DNA of 64,000 nucleotides, taken from NCBI RefSeq assembly GCF_000745855.1, contig NZ_JQKD01000032.1, forward strand, positions 1 to 64,000, given 5' to 3'. Below the pieces are notes generated by a model that had not been told where the DNA came from, made no database searches, and was given only the letters and a program-made list of their open reading frames with translations. A program made the translations under genes and the position numbers. The DNA comes from Xenophilus azovorans DSM 13620 (GTDB lineage: Bacteria; Pseudomonadota; Gammaproteobacteria; Burkholderiales; Burkholderiaceae_C). Every line of letters begins with the position of its first letter. Position 1 is the first letter of the stretch. Positions 11,780-21,885 of the stretch are shown one piece after another.

Positions 11780-14277
11780 CAGAAAGAGGTTCCGATCTGG
11801 AATTGGATACGTTGCACCCGGTCGCCCGGGATCAGCGGCAGGAAGGGGTTGTTGGGGTCCACCACCTCGTCCTGCTTGCGCAGCGGCACGGCGTAGGCCA
11901 GGCGCAGCGGCCCCAGCGGGGAGATCCAGCTGATGCCCACGCCGGCCGAGGCGCGCCACTTGCGCTCGGCCTTGTAGCGCTGGTCGCACTGGGCCTGGGT
12001 ATCGGCGATGCGGCACTCCTTGTCGCCGAACACGTTGCCCACGTCCAGGAAGGTGTACATGCGCAGCGTGCGGTCGTTGCCCGCGCCCGGGAAGGGCGAG
12101 GACAGCTCGATGTTGAACACGGCCTTCTTGGTGCCGCCCAGCGACGCCTGCGTGATGGAGTCGCGCGGACCCAGCGAGTTCTGCTCGAAGCCCCGGATCG
12201 AACCCAGGCCGCCGGCGTAGAAGTTCTTGAAGATCGGGTAGTCCTTGCCGCCGAAGGCCTTGGCCGCGCCGATCTCGCCGTTCAGCGCCAGCGTGTACTG
12301 CTTCGACAGCGGGATGTACTGCTGGTATTGGTAGCTCGCCTTGGCGTACTTGTAGTCACCGCCCACGCCGACTTCCAGGTTGGCGCGCTGCAGGCGGCCG
12401 CGGGTGGGCACCAGGGCGCTGTCGCGGTCGTCGCGCGACCAGCCCACCGTCAGCGGGATGCCCCACACCGAATCGCGCGAGCAGTTGAGCGCCAGGTTCA
12501 CGCCGCCGTATTCGCAGCCGAAGTAGCGCAGGTACGCGTTGGGCACGCTGTTCAGGTAGAGCAGGCGGAAATATTCGGCGTAGTTGGACATGCCCAGCAG
12601 GTCGTACCACTGCGACATCGTCAGGAAGGTCGACGAGCGCGGCTGGAACTTGAACCGCTCGATGCCCACGCCGAAGAACACCGTGTCGACTTCGCTGAAC
12701 GGCACGCCGAAGCGGATCGCCCCGCCTTCGCTGGTCAGCGTGTAGTCGCCGTCGGCAGAGTAGTACGGCGTGGTGCGCTGGTGGAAGATGCTCAGCGTGC
12801 GCGAGATGCCGTCCTTGGTGAAGTACGGATCGGTCGTGGTCAGCGAGATCGTGCGGTTGTACTTGCTGGTGTTGACGTTGAAGCCCAGGTAGTTGCCCGA
12901 GCCGAACACGTTCTCCTGCGTGATGCCGAAGTTGAACGACACCTTGTCGGCACTGGAGAAGCCCGCGCCCAGTTGCAGGGTGCCGGTGGGCTTCTCGACC
13001 ACGGCCACCGTCAGGTCCACCTGGTCGGGCGTGCCGGGCACCTCGGTGGTCTCGACGTTGACCTCGGTGAAGTAGCCCAGGCGGTCGACGCGCTCGCGCG
13101 AGAGCTTGATGCGGTCGCCGTCGTACCACGAGGCCTCGAACTGGCGGAACTCGCGGCGGATGACCTCGTCGCGCGTCTTGTTGTTGCCGGCGACGTTCAC
13201 GCGGCGCACGTACACGCGGCGGGAGGGCTCGGCCTGCAGCACCAGCGCCACGCGGCTGTTCTGGCGATCGATCTCGGGGCGCGTCTGCACGCGCGCGAAG
13301 GCGTAACCGAAGCTGGCGAAGTAGTCGCTGAAGGCCTTGGTGGTCTCCGTCACCTGGTCGCCGTTGTAGGGCTCGCCGGGCTGGATCTTCACCAGCGTCT
13401 TGAACTCGTCCTCGCGGCCCAGATAGTTGCCTTCCAGCCGCACGCCGGAGACCACGTACTTCGGCCCCTCGGTGACGTTGACGGTGATCGACAGGTCCTG
13501 CCGGTCGGGCGAGATAGCGACCTGCGTGGAGTCGATGCGGAAGTCCATGTAGCCGCGCGTGATGTAGTGCGAGCGCAGCGCCTCCAGGTCGGCGTTGAGC
13601 TTGGCGCGCGAATACTGGTTGGACTTGGTGTACCAGGCCAGCCAGCCGCCGGTGTCCTGGTCGAACAGGTCCAGCAGGGTCGATTCGCTGAAGGCCTGGT
13701 TGCCGACGATGCGGATGTCCTTGATGCGCGCCGGCTCGCCCTCGGTGACGGTGAAGGTCAGGTTGACGCGGTTGCGCTCGATGGGCGTGACGGTCGTCGT
13801 GACCTCGACGTTGTACAGGCTGCGCGTGATGTACTGGCGCTTGAGCTCCTGCTCGGCGCGGTCGGCCAGCGCCTTGTCGTAGGGCCGCCCGTCGGCCAGG
13901 CCGACGTCGCGCAGCGCCTTCTTCAGATTGTCCTTGTCGAACTCCTTGGTGCCCGCGAAGTCGACGTCGGCGATGGTGGGGCGCTCCTCCACGATGACCA
14001 CCAGCACGTTGCCGTTCACGTCGATGCGCACGTCCTTGAACAGGCCCAGGTCGAACAGCGCACGGATGGCTGCCGAACCGCGGTCGTCCGTGTAGGTGTC
14101 GCCCACCCGCAGCGGGATCGACGCGAAGACCGTGCCTGGCTCGACGCGCTGCAGGCCTTCGACGCGGATGTCGCGCACGGTGAAGGGCTCGACGGCCCAG
14201 GCTGCGGTCGCCGCCAGCGCGCTGGCAACCACCGCTGCCATGCTGCGCAGGCGAAAGCGACTGATGTGTTTGTTCAT
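11779..14277 (-). CDS. bamA: Outer membrane protein assembly factor BamA
   Basis: BamA is the beta-barrel core of the machine that folds proteins into the outer membrane. The 832-residue product has a signal peptide ending at AAWA-VEPF, five POTRA domains (about residues 25-420, the first beginning FTVRDIRVEGLQRVEPGTVF) and a 16-strand barrel. Barrel features include GIPLTVGWSRDDRD and the lid motif GLGSIRGFEQNSLGPRD (VRGF/IRGF). The final residue is Phe (QIGTSF), the BAM recognition pattern. ATG at 14277 gives a proper signal peptide; an upstream TTG at 14325 would add 16 residues without homology. Confidence 0.97.
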   Translation of the reverse strand: MNKHISRFRLRSMAAVVASALAATAAWAVEPFTVRDIRVEGLQRVEPGTVFASIPLRVGDTYTDDRGSAAIRALFDLGLFKDVRIDVNGNVLVVIVEERPTIADVDFAGTKEFDKDNLKKALRDVGLADGRPYDKALADRAEQELKRQYITRSLYNVEVTTTVTPIERNRVNLTFTVTEGEPARIKDIRIVGNQAFSESTLLDLFDQDTGGWLAWYTKSNQYSRAKLNADLEALRSHYITRGYMDFRIDSTQVAISPDRQDLSITVNVTEGPKYVVSGVRLEGNYLGREDEFKTLVKIQPGEPYNGDQVTETTKAFSDYFASFGYAFARVQTRPEIDRQNSRVALVLQAEPSRRVYVRRVNVAGNNKTRDEVIRREFRQFEASWYDGDRIKLSRERVDRLGYFTEVNVETTEVPGTPDQVDLTVAVVEKPTGTLQLGAGFSSADKVSFNFGITQENVFGSGNYLGFNVNTSKYNRTISLTTTDPYFTKDGISRTLSIFHQRTTPYYSADGDYTLTSEGGAIRFGVPFSEVDTVFFGVGIERFKFQPRSSTFLTMSQWYDLLGMSNYAEYFRLLYLNSVPNAYLRYFGCEYGGVNLALNCSRDSVWGIPLTVGWSRDDRDSALVPTRGRLQRANLEVGVGGDYKYAKASYQYQQYIPLSKQYTLALNGEIGAAKAFGGKDYPIFKNFYAGGLGSIRGFEQNSLGPRDSITQASLGGTKKAVFNIELSSPFPGAGNDRTLRMYTFLDVGNVFGDKECRIADTQAQCDQRYKAERKWRASAGVGISWISPLGPLRLAYAVPLRKQDEVVDPNNPFLPLIPGDRVQRIQFQIGTSF

Positions 14278-14317
14278 CTGTGAAGTGATCCGGCGCGCGA
14301 CAGGGCCGGCAGAAGAG

Positions 14318-15688
14318 TTAACCAAAGAGCCGATTCACGTCGTTGAACAGCGCGATCGACATCATGACCAGCAGCAGAGCAACGCCTCCGCGCTGCAGCC
14401 GCTCCATCCAGGCGTCGGAGACGCCCTTGCCGGTCAGGGCCTCCCAAAGATAATACATCAGGTGCCCCCCATCGAGGACCGGCAAAGGCATCAGGTTGAG
14501 CACACCCAGGCTCACACTGATGAGGGCGAGGAACACCAGGTACTGGGTCAGTCCCAGGCTGGCGGACTTGCCGGCATAGTCGGCGATGGTCAGCGGGCCG
14601 CTGATGTTGCGGATCGAGGCTTCGCCGATCAGCATCTTGCCCATCATGCGCACCGTCAGCGCCGAGACCTCCCAGGTCTTGACCGCTCCGCGCCAGAGGC
14701 CGTCCACCGGGCCCTGCCGCACGGTGACCATTTCCGGCGGCGCGCCGACGTAGGCGCCGATGCGGCCGATGCGCTGGCCGCCCTCCTCCCGCACGTCGGG
14801 CGTCACATCCAGGGTCAGCACGCGCCCGTCGCGCTCGATGCGCCAAGCCTCCGTGCGCCCCCCGTCCGCGCCGATGGCGGTGCGGATGCGCTCGCGCAGC
14901 TGCTGCGCGTCCACGATCTCGTCGGCGCCCATCGCCAGCACCAGGTCGCCCTGGCGCAGCCCGTCGCGCTCGGCCGCGCCGCCCGACAGCAGCTCACCGA
15001 TCGCCGGCCGGGTGAAGGGCGCCAGCACGCCGATGCGGCGGAACATGCCGGGGTCGGCCTCCTTGGCGCCCATGCGGCTGAGCGGCAGCACGACCTCGTG
15101 CGGCGGGCGCCCGTTGGCGCCGGCGACCTCGAGCGTCAGGTCGCGGCCGTCGAGCGCCCCGCGGGTGATGCGCCAGCGCAGGTCCTCGAAGGACTCGACC
15201 GCATCGAGGTCGCCCTCGAAGCCGGCGCGGCTGATCCGCTCGCCGCCCCTCAGCCCGGCCTCCGCCGCCAGCGACGATGCCGGCGGCTGCCCCAGGACGG
15301 CCGTGGGCTCCTGCACGCCGATCCAGTTGACGACGCTGTAGAGCAGCACGGCCAGCAGCAGGTTGGCCAGCGGCCCGGCCGCCACGATGGCGGCGCGCGA
15401 GCCCAGCGGCTGGGTGTTGAAGGCGCGGTGGCGCTCCTGCGGATCGACCGGGCCTTCGCGTTCGTCGAGCATCCTGACGTAGCCGCCCAGCGGGATGGCG
15501 CCGATGACGAATTCCGTGTCCTGCCCCGGCCGCGGGCGCCGCGGCTTCCAGCGCACGAGCGCCCGGCCGAAGCCGATGGAAAAGCGGATGACCTTGACGT
15601 TGCAGGCCACCGCCACGCGGTAGTGGCCGTATTCGTGGACCGCGATCAGCAGGCCGAGCGCAACGACGAAGGCAACGATGGTGAGCAT
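14318..15688 (-). CDS. rseP: RIP zinc metalloprotease RseP
   Basis: RseP cuts membrane-embedded anti-sigma factors and remnant signal peptides inside the inner membrane. The 456-residue product has the zinc-binding motif HEYGH at residue 18 in the first membrane helix. PDZ-like regions (about 115-300) follow, then the third metal ligand in LNLMPLPVLDGGHL. The last helix ends the protein. It sits between dxr and bamA as in most proteobacteria. Confidence 0.96.
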   Translation of the reverse strand: MLTIVAFVVALGLLIAVHEYGHYRVAVACNVKVIRFSIGFGRALVRWKPRRPRPGQDTEFVIGAIPLGGYVRMLDEREGPVDPQERHRAFNTQPLGSRAAIVAAGPLANLLLAVLLYSVVNWIGVQEPTAVLGQPPASSLAAEAGLRGGERISRAGFEGDLDAVESFEDLRWRITRGALDGRDLTLEVAGANGRPPHEVVLPLSRMGAKEADPGMFRRIGVLAPFTRPAIGELLSGGAAERDGLRQGDLVLAMGADEIVDAQQLRERIRTAIGADGGRTEAWRIERDGRVLTLDVTPDVREEGGQRIGRIGAYVGAPPEMVTVRQGPVDGLWRGAVKTWEVSALTVRMMGKMLIGEASIRNISGPLTIADYAGKSASLGLTQYLVFLALISVSLGVLNLMPLPVLDGGHLMYYLWEALTGKGVSDAWMERLQRGGVALLLVMMSIALFNDVNRLFG

Positions 15689-15712
15689 GCGGCGACTCCC
15701 GGGGGTGGGGCT

Positions 15713-16909
15713 TCAGGCAGCCAGCCTCAGCACGGCCTTGCGGGCCGCGGCACGCGCGCTGGCATCCAGCGCCAGCAGGTCCGCCAGCGACGAAGGCTTG
15801 GACGGAGCAACGGCCTCCAGAGTTTCCAGGTTGACCGCGTGGATGCGGTCGAAGCGCAGTTGCCGCGCCAGGAACGCCTCGACGGCGACCTCGTTGGCGG
15901 CGTTGAGCACGGCGGTGGTGCCGGGCGCCGCGCGCAGCGTGTCCCAGGCCAGGCGCAGCCCGGGGAAGAGGTCGCCGTCCGGCACCTCGAAGCTCAGGTC
16001 GGCGAGCTGGCGGAAGTCGAGCCGTCCGGTGCCGCTTTCCACGCGCTCCGGCCAGGCCAGCCCGCAGGCGATCGGCACGCGCATGTCGGGCGTGCCCATC
16101 TGCGCCAGCACCGAGCCGTCGACGAACTGCACCATCGAGTGCACCACGCTCTGCGGGTGGATCACCACGTCGATCCGCTCCGGGCCCACGCCGAAGAGGT
16201 GGCGCGCCTCGATCACCTCCAGCGCCTTGTTCATCATGGTGGCCGAGTCCACCGAGATCTTGCGGCCCATCACCCAGTTCGGGTGCGCGCACGCCTCCTC
16301 CGGCGTCACGTCGCGCAGGCTGTCCGGCGCCCGCCCGCGGAAAGGCCCGCCCGAGGCGGTGAGGATGATCTTCTCGATGCGCCGGGGCCAGGCGGCCGGG
16401 TCTTCTGGCAGGCACTGGAAGATCGCCGAATGCTCGCTGTCGATGGGCAGCAGCGTGGCGCCGCCGCGGCGCACCGTCTCCATGAACAGCTCGCCGCCGA
16501 CCACCAGCGCTTCCTTGTTGGCCAGCAGCAGCCGCTTGCCGGCACGGGCCGCCGCCAGGCAGGGCGCCAGGCCGGCGGCACCGACGATGGCGGCCATCAC
16601 GATGTCGACGTCCTCGTCGGAAGCGATGGCCTCCAGTGCGTCGTCCGAGCGCAGCACCTGCGTCGGCAGGCCGTTCGCGGCGAGCCTGTCCGCCAGGAGC
16701 GCGGCGTGTTCCGGACTGGCCATCGCGGCGAAGCGGGGCCTGAAGCGGGCGCACTGGGCCAGCAGCTCGTCCACGCGCGTGGCGGCCGACAGCGCGAACA
16801 CCTCGAAGTGTTCCGGGTGGCGCGCGATCACGTCGAGCGTGCTCGTGCCCACCGAGCCGGTCGAGCCGAGCACGGTGATGCGCCGGGGAGGAAGGGACGG
16901 GGCCGACAT
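15713..16909 (-). CDS. dxr: 1-deoxy-D-xylulose 5-phosphate reductoisomerase
   Basis: Dxr (IspC) is the committed step of the MEP isoprenoid pathway, turning DXP into MEP with NADPH. The 398-residue product has the nucleotide-binding start ITVLGSTGSVGTSTLDVI, the metal/substrate motif LPIDSEHSAIFQCL, the flexible-loop block TASGGPFRG, and NWVMGRKISVDSATMMNK. The ATG at 16909 overlaps the cdsA stop by one base. The later pathway genes ispD and ispF are also in this window, at 41961-43189. Confidence 0.98.
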   Translation of the reverse strand: MSAPSLPPRRITVLGSTGSVGTSTLDVIARHPEHFEVFALSAATRVDELLAQCARFRPRFAAMASPEHAALLADRLAANGLPTQVLRSDDALEAIASDEDVDIVMAAIVGAAGLAPCLAAARAGKRLLLANKEALVVGGELFMETVRRGGATLLPIDSEHSAIFQCLPEDPAAWPRRIEKIILTASGGPFRGRAPDSLRDVTPEEACAHPNWVMGRKISVDSATMMNKALEVIEARHLFGVGPERIDVVIHPQSVVHSMVQFVDGSVLAQMGTPDMRVPIACGLAWPERVESGTGRLDFRQLADLSFEVPDGDLFPGLRLAWDTLRAAPGTTAVLNAANEVAVEAFLARQLRFDRIHAVNLETLEAVAPSKPSSLADLLALDASARAAARKAVLRLAA

Positions 16910-17754
16910 CACAGCGAAGCCAGCATCATCGCCAGCGGCAGCGTCGGCAACAGGGCATCCACCCGGTCCAGCACGCCGCCATGGCCCGGCAGCAACTGGC
17001 TGCTGTCCTTGGCGCCGACGCTGCGCTTGACCAGCGACTCGACCAGGTCGCCCACCACGCTCATCACCGCCATGAACAGCGCGCCCAGCACCAGCAGCCA
17101 CACGCCGCGCGAAGCCAGGTGCGAATAGAGGCTGGGCACGCCCGCGCCGACGGCGCGGTCCACCGCCGCCCATGCGAAGGCCAGCACCAGCACGCCGATC
17201 ATGCCGCCCCACACGCCTTCCCAGCTCTTGCCGGGGCTGATGGACGGCGCCAGCTTCGCCTTCGTGAAGCGCAGGCCGAAGGCGCGCCCGGCGAAATAGG
17301 CGAACACGTCGGCCACCCACACCAGCACCAGCACCGACAGCAGGAAGTTGATGCCGATGTGCCGCGCCTGCACCGCCGCCAGCCAGGCCGCCCACAGGGC
17401 CAGCAGGCCGCCCGTGACCCGCACCGCCTTCGGGATGCGCGGCCAGCCCGTGGGGCCGGCACGCAGCAGGGCCCCGCCGGCCAGCACCCAGCCGGCGCCG
17501 GCGATGGCCCACAGCACCGGCAGCGGGCGCTGCGGCAGGCCGAGCCACCACGACAGCGCGCACAGCGCCAGCGCCTCTGCCCCGAGGAACAGCGCCACGC
17601 CGCCGCCGTAGCCGTTCAGGCGCCCCCACTCCCAGCCGGCCGCGCCGATCAGCGCCAGCATGACGCAGGTGAAGGGCACGGGCGACGGATGGAACAGCGC
17701 CGGCAGCAGGACGGCCAGCAGGACGAGCGCGGTGATGATGCGTTGCTTGAGCAT
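16909..17754 (-). CDS. cdsA: Phosphatidate cytidylyltransferase
   Basis: CdsA makes CDP-diacylglycerol from phosphatidic acid and CTP, the precursor of all membrane phospholipids. The 281-residue product is an integral membrane protein with about eight hydrophobic segments. The C-terminal family signature is clear: SLVKRSVGAKDSSQLLPGHG followed by GVLDRVDALL, whose Asp residues bind the metal. It lies 6 nt after uppS and overlaps dxr by one base. Confidence 0.97.
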   Translation of the reverse strand: MLKQRIITALVLLAVLLPALFHPSPVPFTCVMLALIGAAGWEWGRLNGYGGGVALFLGAEALALCALSWWLGLPQRPLPVLWAIAGAGWVLAGGALLRAGPTGWPRIPKAVRVTGGLLALWAAWLAAVQARHIGINFLLSVLVLVWVADVFAYFAGRAFGLRFTKAKLAPSISPGKSWEGVWGGMIGVLVLAFAWAAVDRAVGAGVPSLYSHLASRGVWLLVLGALFMAVMSVVGDLVESLVKRSVGAKDSSQLLPGHGGVLDRVDALLPTLPLAMMLASL

Positions 17755-17760
17755 GCGCTC

Positions 17761-18498
17761 TCAGGCCGGCTGCCGCCGGTCGGGTTGCCCGGCGGCATCG
17801 GCCACCTGCGCCGAGGTCTGGCCGAAGCGCCGCTCGCGCCGCGCGAAGGCGGCGATGGCCTCGTCCAGCGCCGCCTCGTCGAAGTCGGGCCAGAGGCGCT
17901 CGCTGAAGAACAGCTCGGAATACGCGCTCTGCCAGAGCAGGAAGTTGGACAGGCGCTGCTCGCCGCCGGTGCGGACCACCAGGTCCGGGTCCGGCACGTG
18001 CGCCAGCGCCATGGCACCGTGCAGGTTCGCCTCGGTCAGCGGCTCGCCGCGGGCCGCCAGGCTGGCCGCGGCCTGGGCGATGTCCCAACGCCCGCCGTAG
18101 TTGAAGCACACGTTGAGCACGAGGCGCTCGTTGACCGCCGTTTCCTGCTCGGCCTTGGCCAGGCCGGCAGCGATGCGCTCCGACAGGCCCGAGCGCTCGC
18201 CCACGAAGTGCAGCCGCACCCCGTCGGCCGACAGGCGCGGCACCTCGCGCGCCAGCGCACCGGCCAGCAGGTCCATCAGGCCGGACACCTCGTCGCGCGG
18301 GCGGTTCCAGTTCTCCGAGGAGAAGGCGAAGACGGTGAGGACGCGCACGCCCCGCACGGCGCAGGCCCGCACGCAGCGGCGCAGCGATTCCACGCCCTGC
18401 TTGTGGCCCGCCACCCGCGGCAGAAAGCGGCGCGTCGCCCAGCGGCCGTTGCCGTCCATCACGATCGCGATGTGATGCGGGATGGCGGGGGCGCTCAT
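17761..18498 (-). CDS. uppS: Isoprenyl transferase (undecaprenyl diphosphate synthase)
   Basis: UppS extends farnesyl diphosphate with isopentenyl units in cis to make the C55 carrier for peptidoglycan and LPS O-units. The 245-residue product has the substrate loop IAIVMDGNGRWA at residue 11, LTVFAFSSENWNRP in the flexible lid and RTGGEQRLSNFLLWQSAYSE near residue 195, where the conserved Arg/Ser bind IPP. The last dozen residues (DAAGQPDRRQPA) look like an unconserved tail. Confidence 0.97.
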   Translation of the reverse strand: MSAPAIPHHIAIVMDGNGRWATRRFLPRVAGHKQGVESLRRCVRACAVRGVRVLTVFAFSSENWNRPRDEVSGLMDLLAGALAREVPRLSADGVRLHFVGERSGLSERIAAGLAKAEQETAVNERLVLNVCFNYGGRWDIAQAAASLAARGEPLTEANLHGAMALAHVPDPDLVVRTGGEQRLSNFLLWQSAYSELFFSERLWPDFDEAALDEAIAAFARRERRFGQTSAQVADAAGQPDRRQPA

Positions 18499-18556
18499 GG
18501 GGCCGTGGCGGAGAAGACGGCGCGCAGAAGGCCGGGACGAAGCAGAGCCCGTGTCC

Positions 18557-19117
18557 TCAGACGGCCAGGATGTCCGCTTCCTTGGCGGCCACCAGCTTGT
18601 CGATTTCCGCGATGTAGCGGTCGGTCATCTTCTGGATCTCTGCCTCGGCGCGCTTCTGCTCGTCCTCGGAGGCCTGCTTGTCCTTGACCAGCTTCTTGAC
18701 CGCCTCGTTGGCGTCGCGGCGCAGGTTGCGCGTAGCGACCTTGGCGTTCTCGCCCTCGTGGCGCGCCAGCTTGGTCATCTCCTTGCGGCGCTCCTCGCTC
18801 ATCGGCGGCATCGGCACGCGGATCAGGTCGCCCATGCTGGCGGGGTTCAGGCCCAGGTCGCTCTCGCGGATGGCCTTCTCGATCTTGGCGGCCATGTTCT
18901 TTTCCCAGGGCTGGACGCTGATGGTGCGCGCGTCCAGCAGCGCCACGTTCGCCACCTGCGACAGCGGCACCTGCGAGCCGTAGTACTCGACGTGGATGCT
19001 GTCCAGCAGCGCCGGGTTGGCCCGGCCGGTGCGGATGCGGGAAAGGTTGTTCTGCAAGGCGGAGATGGATTGCTTCATCTTGCCTTCGGTGGATGCGTGG
19101 ATGTCGGCAATGGTCAT
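18557..19117 (-). CDS. frr: Ribosome recycling factor
   Basis: RRF works with EF-G to split the post-termination ribosome. The 186-residue length is standard. The three-helix bundle with an inserted beta domain is seen from the conserved pieces [32 protein letters not shown] and the strongly conserved [15 protein letters not shown]. It starts 1 nt after the pyrH stop, so it is probably coupled to it. Confidence 0.98.
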   Translation of the reverse strand: MTIADIHASTEGKMKQSISALQNNLSRIRTGRANPALLDSIHVEYYGSQVPLSQVANVALLDARTISVQPWEKNMAAKIEKAIRESDLGLNPASMGDLIRVPMPPMSEERRKEMTKLARHEGENAKVATRNLRRDANEAVKKLVKDKQASEDEQKRAEAEIQKMTDRYIAEIDKLVAAKEADILAV

Positions 19118-19118
19118 G

Positions 19119-19856
19119 TCAGTCTTCCATGGCGCTGGCGTGGACCAGCGTGCCCTCGTCCTCGCCCATCACGACGCGCTTGAGCGCCCCGTGCTTGAAG
19201 ATCGAGAACACCTTGATCGGCAGGTTCTGGTCGCGGCACAGCGCGAAGGCCGTCGCGTCCATGATGCCGAGGTTCTTCGCGATCGCCTCGTCGAAGCTCA
19301 GGCGGGCGTAGCGCTGGGCGGAGGGGTCCTTCTTCGGATCGGCGCTGTACACGCCGTCCACCTTGGTGGCCTTGAGCACCAGCTCGGCGCCGATCTCCGC
19401 GCCGCGCAGCGCGGCGGCGGTGTCGGTGGTGAAGAAGGGGTTGCCGGTGCCGGCGGCGAAGATCACCACCTTGCCTTCCTCGAGGTACTGCAGCGCCTTC
19501 GGCCGCACGTAGGGCTCGACCACCTGGTCGATGGCGATGGCCGACATCACGCGGGCGGTGAGGCCCTGCTTGTTCATGGTGTCGGCCAGCGCCAGCGAGT
19601 TCATCACCGTGGCCAGCATGCCCATGTAGTCGGCGGTGGCGCGGTCCATGCCGACCGAGCCGCCGGCCACCCCGCGGAAGATGTTGCCGCCGCCGATGAC
19701 GACGGCCACCTCCACGCCCAGGTTCACCACCTCGGCCACCTCCTCCACCATGCGCACGATGGTCGCCCGGTTGATGCCGAAGGCATCGTCTCCCATCAGC
19801 GCCTCACCCGACAGCTTGAGCAGGATGCGCTTGTGGGCCGGTCGGGTGTCGGGCAT
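19119..19856 (-). CDS. pyrH: UMP kinase
   Basis: PyrH phosphorylates UMP to UDP in pyrimidine synthesis; the bacterial enzyme is hexameric and allosterically controlled by GTP and UTP. The 245-residue product has the amino-acid-kinase fold with [15 protein letters not shown] at the start, [11 protein letters not shown], the UMP-binding region [13 protein letters not shown] and [20 protein letters not shown] at 19856 is chosen because homology begins right after it. It lies 95 nt after tsf, a gap in which I see no site. Confidence 0.98.
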   Translation of the reverse strand: MPDTRPAHKRILLKLSGEALMGDDAFGINRATIVRMVEEVAEVVNLGVEVAVVIGGGNIFRGVAGGSVGMDRATADYMGMLATVMNSLALADTMNKQGLTARVMSAIAIDQVVEPYVRPKALQYLEEGKVVIFAAGTGNPFFTTDTAAALRGAEIGAELVLKATKVDGVYSADPKKDPSAQRYARLSFDEAIAKNLGIMDATAFALCRDQNLPIKVFSIFKHGALKRVVMGEDEGTLVHASAMED

Positions 19857-19951
19857 GGGGGAAGGTCCTCTGGAGTTGGCGGGAGCGAGTGTAAGGCGGG
19901 GCAGTGGAAAGCGCGGCGGGCCGGCAGGCCGCGCCGCGGGGCTGGGAACGG

Positions 19952-20875
19952 TCAGGCAGTGCCCTTGGCGGCAGCCACCTGGGCGGCCACCTCGGCGGCG
20001 AAGTCGTCGACCTTCTTCTCGATGCCTTCGCCCACCACGAACAGCGTGAAGCCCTTCACCGCGGTGCTCTTTTCCTTGAGCATCTGCTCGACGGTCTGCT
20101 TGTCGTTCTTCACGAAGGCCTGGTTGTGCAGCGAGACCTCCTTGAGGAACTTCTGCACGCCGCCCTCGATGCGCTTGGCGACGATGTCGTCCGGCTGCGG
20201 CTTCTTGCCGGCGGCCTCGGCGGCCTTGCGGTCCTCGTCGGCCTTGCCGGCGGCCACCGCGCGCTCGCGCTCGATCAGCTCGGCCGGCACGTCGGCGGCC
20301 GTCAGCGCCACCGGCTTCATGGCGGCCACGTGCATCGCCACGTCCTTGGCGGCCGTGTCGTCGCCTTCGTACTCGACCACCACGCCGATGCGCGTGCCGT
20401 GCAGGTACGAGGCCAGCTTGGCGTCGGAATCGAAGCGCTTGAAGCGGCGGAAGCTCATGTTCTCGCCGATCTTGCCGATCAGGCCCTTGCGCACGTCTTC
20501 CAGGGTGGGGCCGAAGCCGTCCTGGCTGTAGGCGAGCGCGCCCAGGGCGGCCAGGTCGGCCGGGTTGTTCTTGGCCACCAGCTCGGCCGCGGCCTGCGCC
20601 ATGGCGATGAAGGAGTCGTTCTTGCTGACGAAGTCGGTCTCGCTGTTGACCTCGACGATGGCGCCGGTCTTGCCGTCGATGTAGGCGGCGACCACGCCTT
20701 CGGCGGTGATGCGCGAGGCGGCCTTGCCGGCCTTGCTGCCCAGCTTGACGCGCAGCAGTTCCTCGGCCTTCTCCATGTTGCCGTCGGCCTCGGTCAGGGC
20801 CTTCTTGCACTCCATCATGGGGGCGTCGGTCTTGGCGCGCAGTTCGGCGACCATGCTTGCGGTGATTGCTGCCAT
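19952..20875 (-). CDS. tsf: Elongation factor Ts
   Basis: EF-Ts recycles EF-Tu by releasing GDP. The 307-residue product begins with the UBA-like domain ([20 protein letters not shown], about residues 7-40). The core follows, with the EF-Tu-contacting motif [16 protein letters not shown] near residue 75 and two globular subdomains. It is the second gene of the rpsB operon and is separated from rpsB by a strong terminator-like hairpin. Confidence 0.98.
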   Translation of the reverse strand: MAAITASMVAELRAKTDAPMMECKKALTEADGNMEKAEELLRVKLGSKAGKAASRITAEGVVAAYIDGKTGAIVEVNSETDFVSKNDSFIAMAQAAAELVAKNNPADLAALGALAYSQDGFGPTLEDVRKGLIGKIGENMSFRRFKRFDSDAKLASYLHGTRIGVVVEYEGDDTAAKDVAMHVAAMKPVALTAADVPAELIERERAVAAGKADEDRKAAEAAGKKPQPDDIVAKRIEGGVQKFLKEVSLHNQAFVKNDKQTVEQMLKEKSTAVKGFTLFVVGEGIEKKVDDFAAEVAAQVAAAKGTA

Positions 20876-20916
20876 TGGGATGTTCTCCAGGATGCTTGTC
20901 TTGCGTGATACGGATG

Positions 20917-20940
20917 AAAAAAAGGGGCAGCGAGCCCCTT
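20917..20940 (-). terminator. Terminator/attenuator hairpin between rpsB and tsf
   Basis: On the minus strand AAGGGGC-TCGCT-GCCCCTT forms a perfect 7-bp stem with a 5-nt loop, followed directly by a run of T residues. It lies in the 87-nt gap after rpsB. It would end part of the rpsB transcripts and so lower the output of tsf and the genes after it relative to the ribosomal protein. Confidence 0.85.
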
Positions 20941-20962
20941 CACTTCAGGCTGGTGCCGGCGC

Positions 20963-21718
20963 TCAGGCCGAGGCGCCTTCCTCGACCTCGATGAACTCGT
21001 CGCCCTCGCCTTCGCCGGCGGCCTTGGCCACGTCGGCCACGGCGTTGTTGCGGCCCTCGACGACGGCGTCGGCGATGCCGCGGGCGTACAGGGTGACGGC
21101 CTTGGAGGAGTCGTCATTGCCCGGGATCACGTAGTCGATGCCCTCGGGCGAGTGGTTGGAGTCCACCACGCCGATCAGCGGGATGCCCAGCTTCTTGGCC
21201 TCGGCCACGGCGATCTTGTGGAAGCCCACGTCGATCACGAAGATGGCGTCGGGCAGCGCGTTCATGTCCTGGATGCCGCCGATGTCCTTCTCCAGCTTCT
21301 CGATCTCGCGGGTGAAGGTGAGCTGCTCCTTCTTGGACAGCCCGTCCAGGCCGGCCTCCTGCTGGGCCTTCATGTCCTTCAGGCGCTTGATGGAGGTCTT
21401 GACCGTCTTGAAGTTGGTCAGCATGCCGCCGAGCCAGCGGGTCTCGACGTAGGGCATGCCGGCGCGGCGAGCTTCCTCGGCGACGATCTCGCGCGCCTGG
21501 CGCTTGGTGCCCACGAAGAGGATGGTGCCGCGGTTGGACGCCAGCTGGCGGGCGTACTTCTGCGCTTCCTGGAACATCGGAAGCGACTTTTCCAGGTTGA
21601 TGATGTGAATCTTGTTGCGGCTGCCGAAGATGTAGGGGGCCATCTTCGGGTTCCAGAAGCGGGTCTGGTGGCCGAAATGGACACCGGCTTCCAGCATTTC
21701 GCGCATGTTGGTCGACAT
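20963..21718 (-). CDS. rpsB: 30S ribosomal protein S2
   Basis: S2 is a late-binding protein of the small subunit. The 251-residue product shows the conserved [20 protein letters not shown] start, [31 protein letters not shown] and [16 protein letters not shown]. The C-terminus is acidic ([16 protein letters not shown]). ATG at 21718 has a good ribosome site (TTGGAGCAAACA-ATG). It is the first gene of the long operon and has a structured leader. Confidence 0.98.
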   Translation of the reverse strand: MSTNMREMLEAGVHFGHQTRFWNPKMAPYIFGSRNKIHIINLEKSLPMFQEAQKYARQLASNRGTILFVGTKRQAREIVAEEARRAGMPYVETRWLGGMLTNFKTVKTSIKRLKDMKAQQEAGLDGLSKKEQLTFTREIEKLEKDIGGIQDMNALPDAIFVIDVGFHKIAVAEAKKLGIPLIGVVDSNHSPEGIDYVIPGNDDSSKAVTLYARGIADAVVEGRNNAVADVAKAAGEGEGDEFIEVEEGASA

Positions 21719-21801
21719 TGTTTGCTCCAAAGGTTAGGTCTTGAAGCCAGCCCGTTTTCGCGCATCGCATGCCCGGCGGGCTTCTGGCGACGCTGCGAAC
21801 A

Positions 21802-21856
21802 CCTTGAGGGGGCTGGTTCGCGGATGCGTTCCGCCTTCCAGCCGCCCCTCACAAGG
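21802..21856 (-). promoter_or_regulatory. Structured rpsB mRNA leader element
   Basis: In the 5' untranslated region of rpsB, CCTTGTGAGGGGCGGCTGG pairs with CCAGCCCCCTCAAGG (a small bulge) to form a long outer helix. The enclosed segment folds into GCGGA-ACGCA-TCCGC. Such bulged double helices are typical of ribosomal protein autoregulatory leaders, and rpsB of E. coli is repressed by S2 through its leader. That this one binds S2 is inference. Confidence 0.5.
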
Positions 21857-21885
21857 AGGAAAGTCAGCCTGGGCGAAACCCGAAA

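Noticed and set aside
14278-14325. TTG start 16 codons upstream for bamA
   Set aside because: It would place an unconserved stretch before the signal peptide; ATG at 14277 gives a normal signal sequence.
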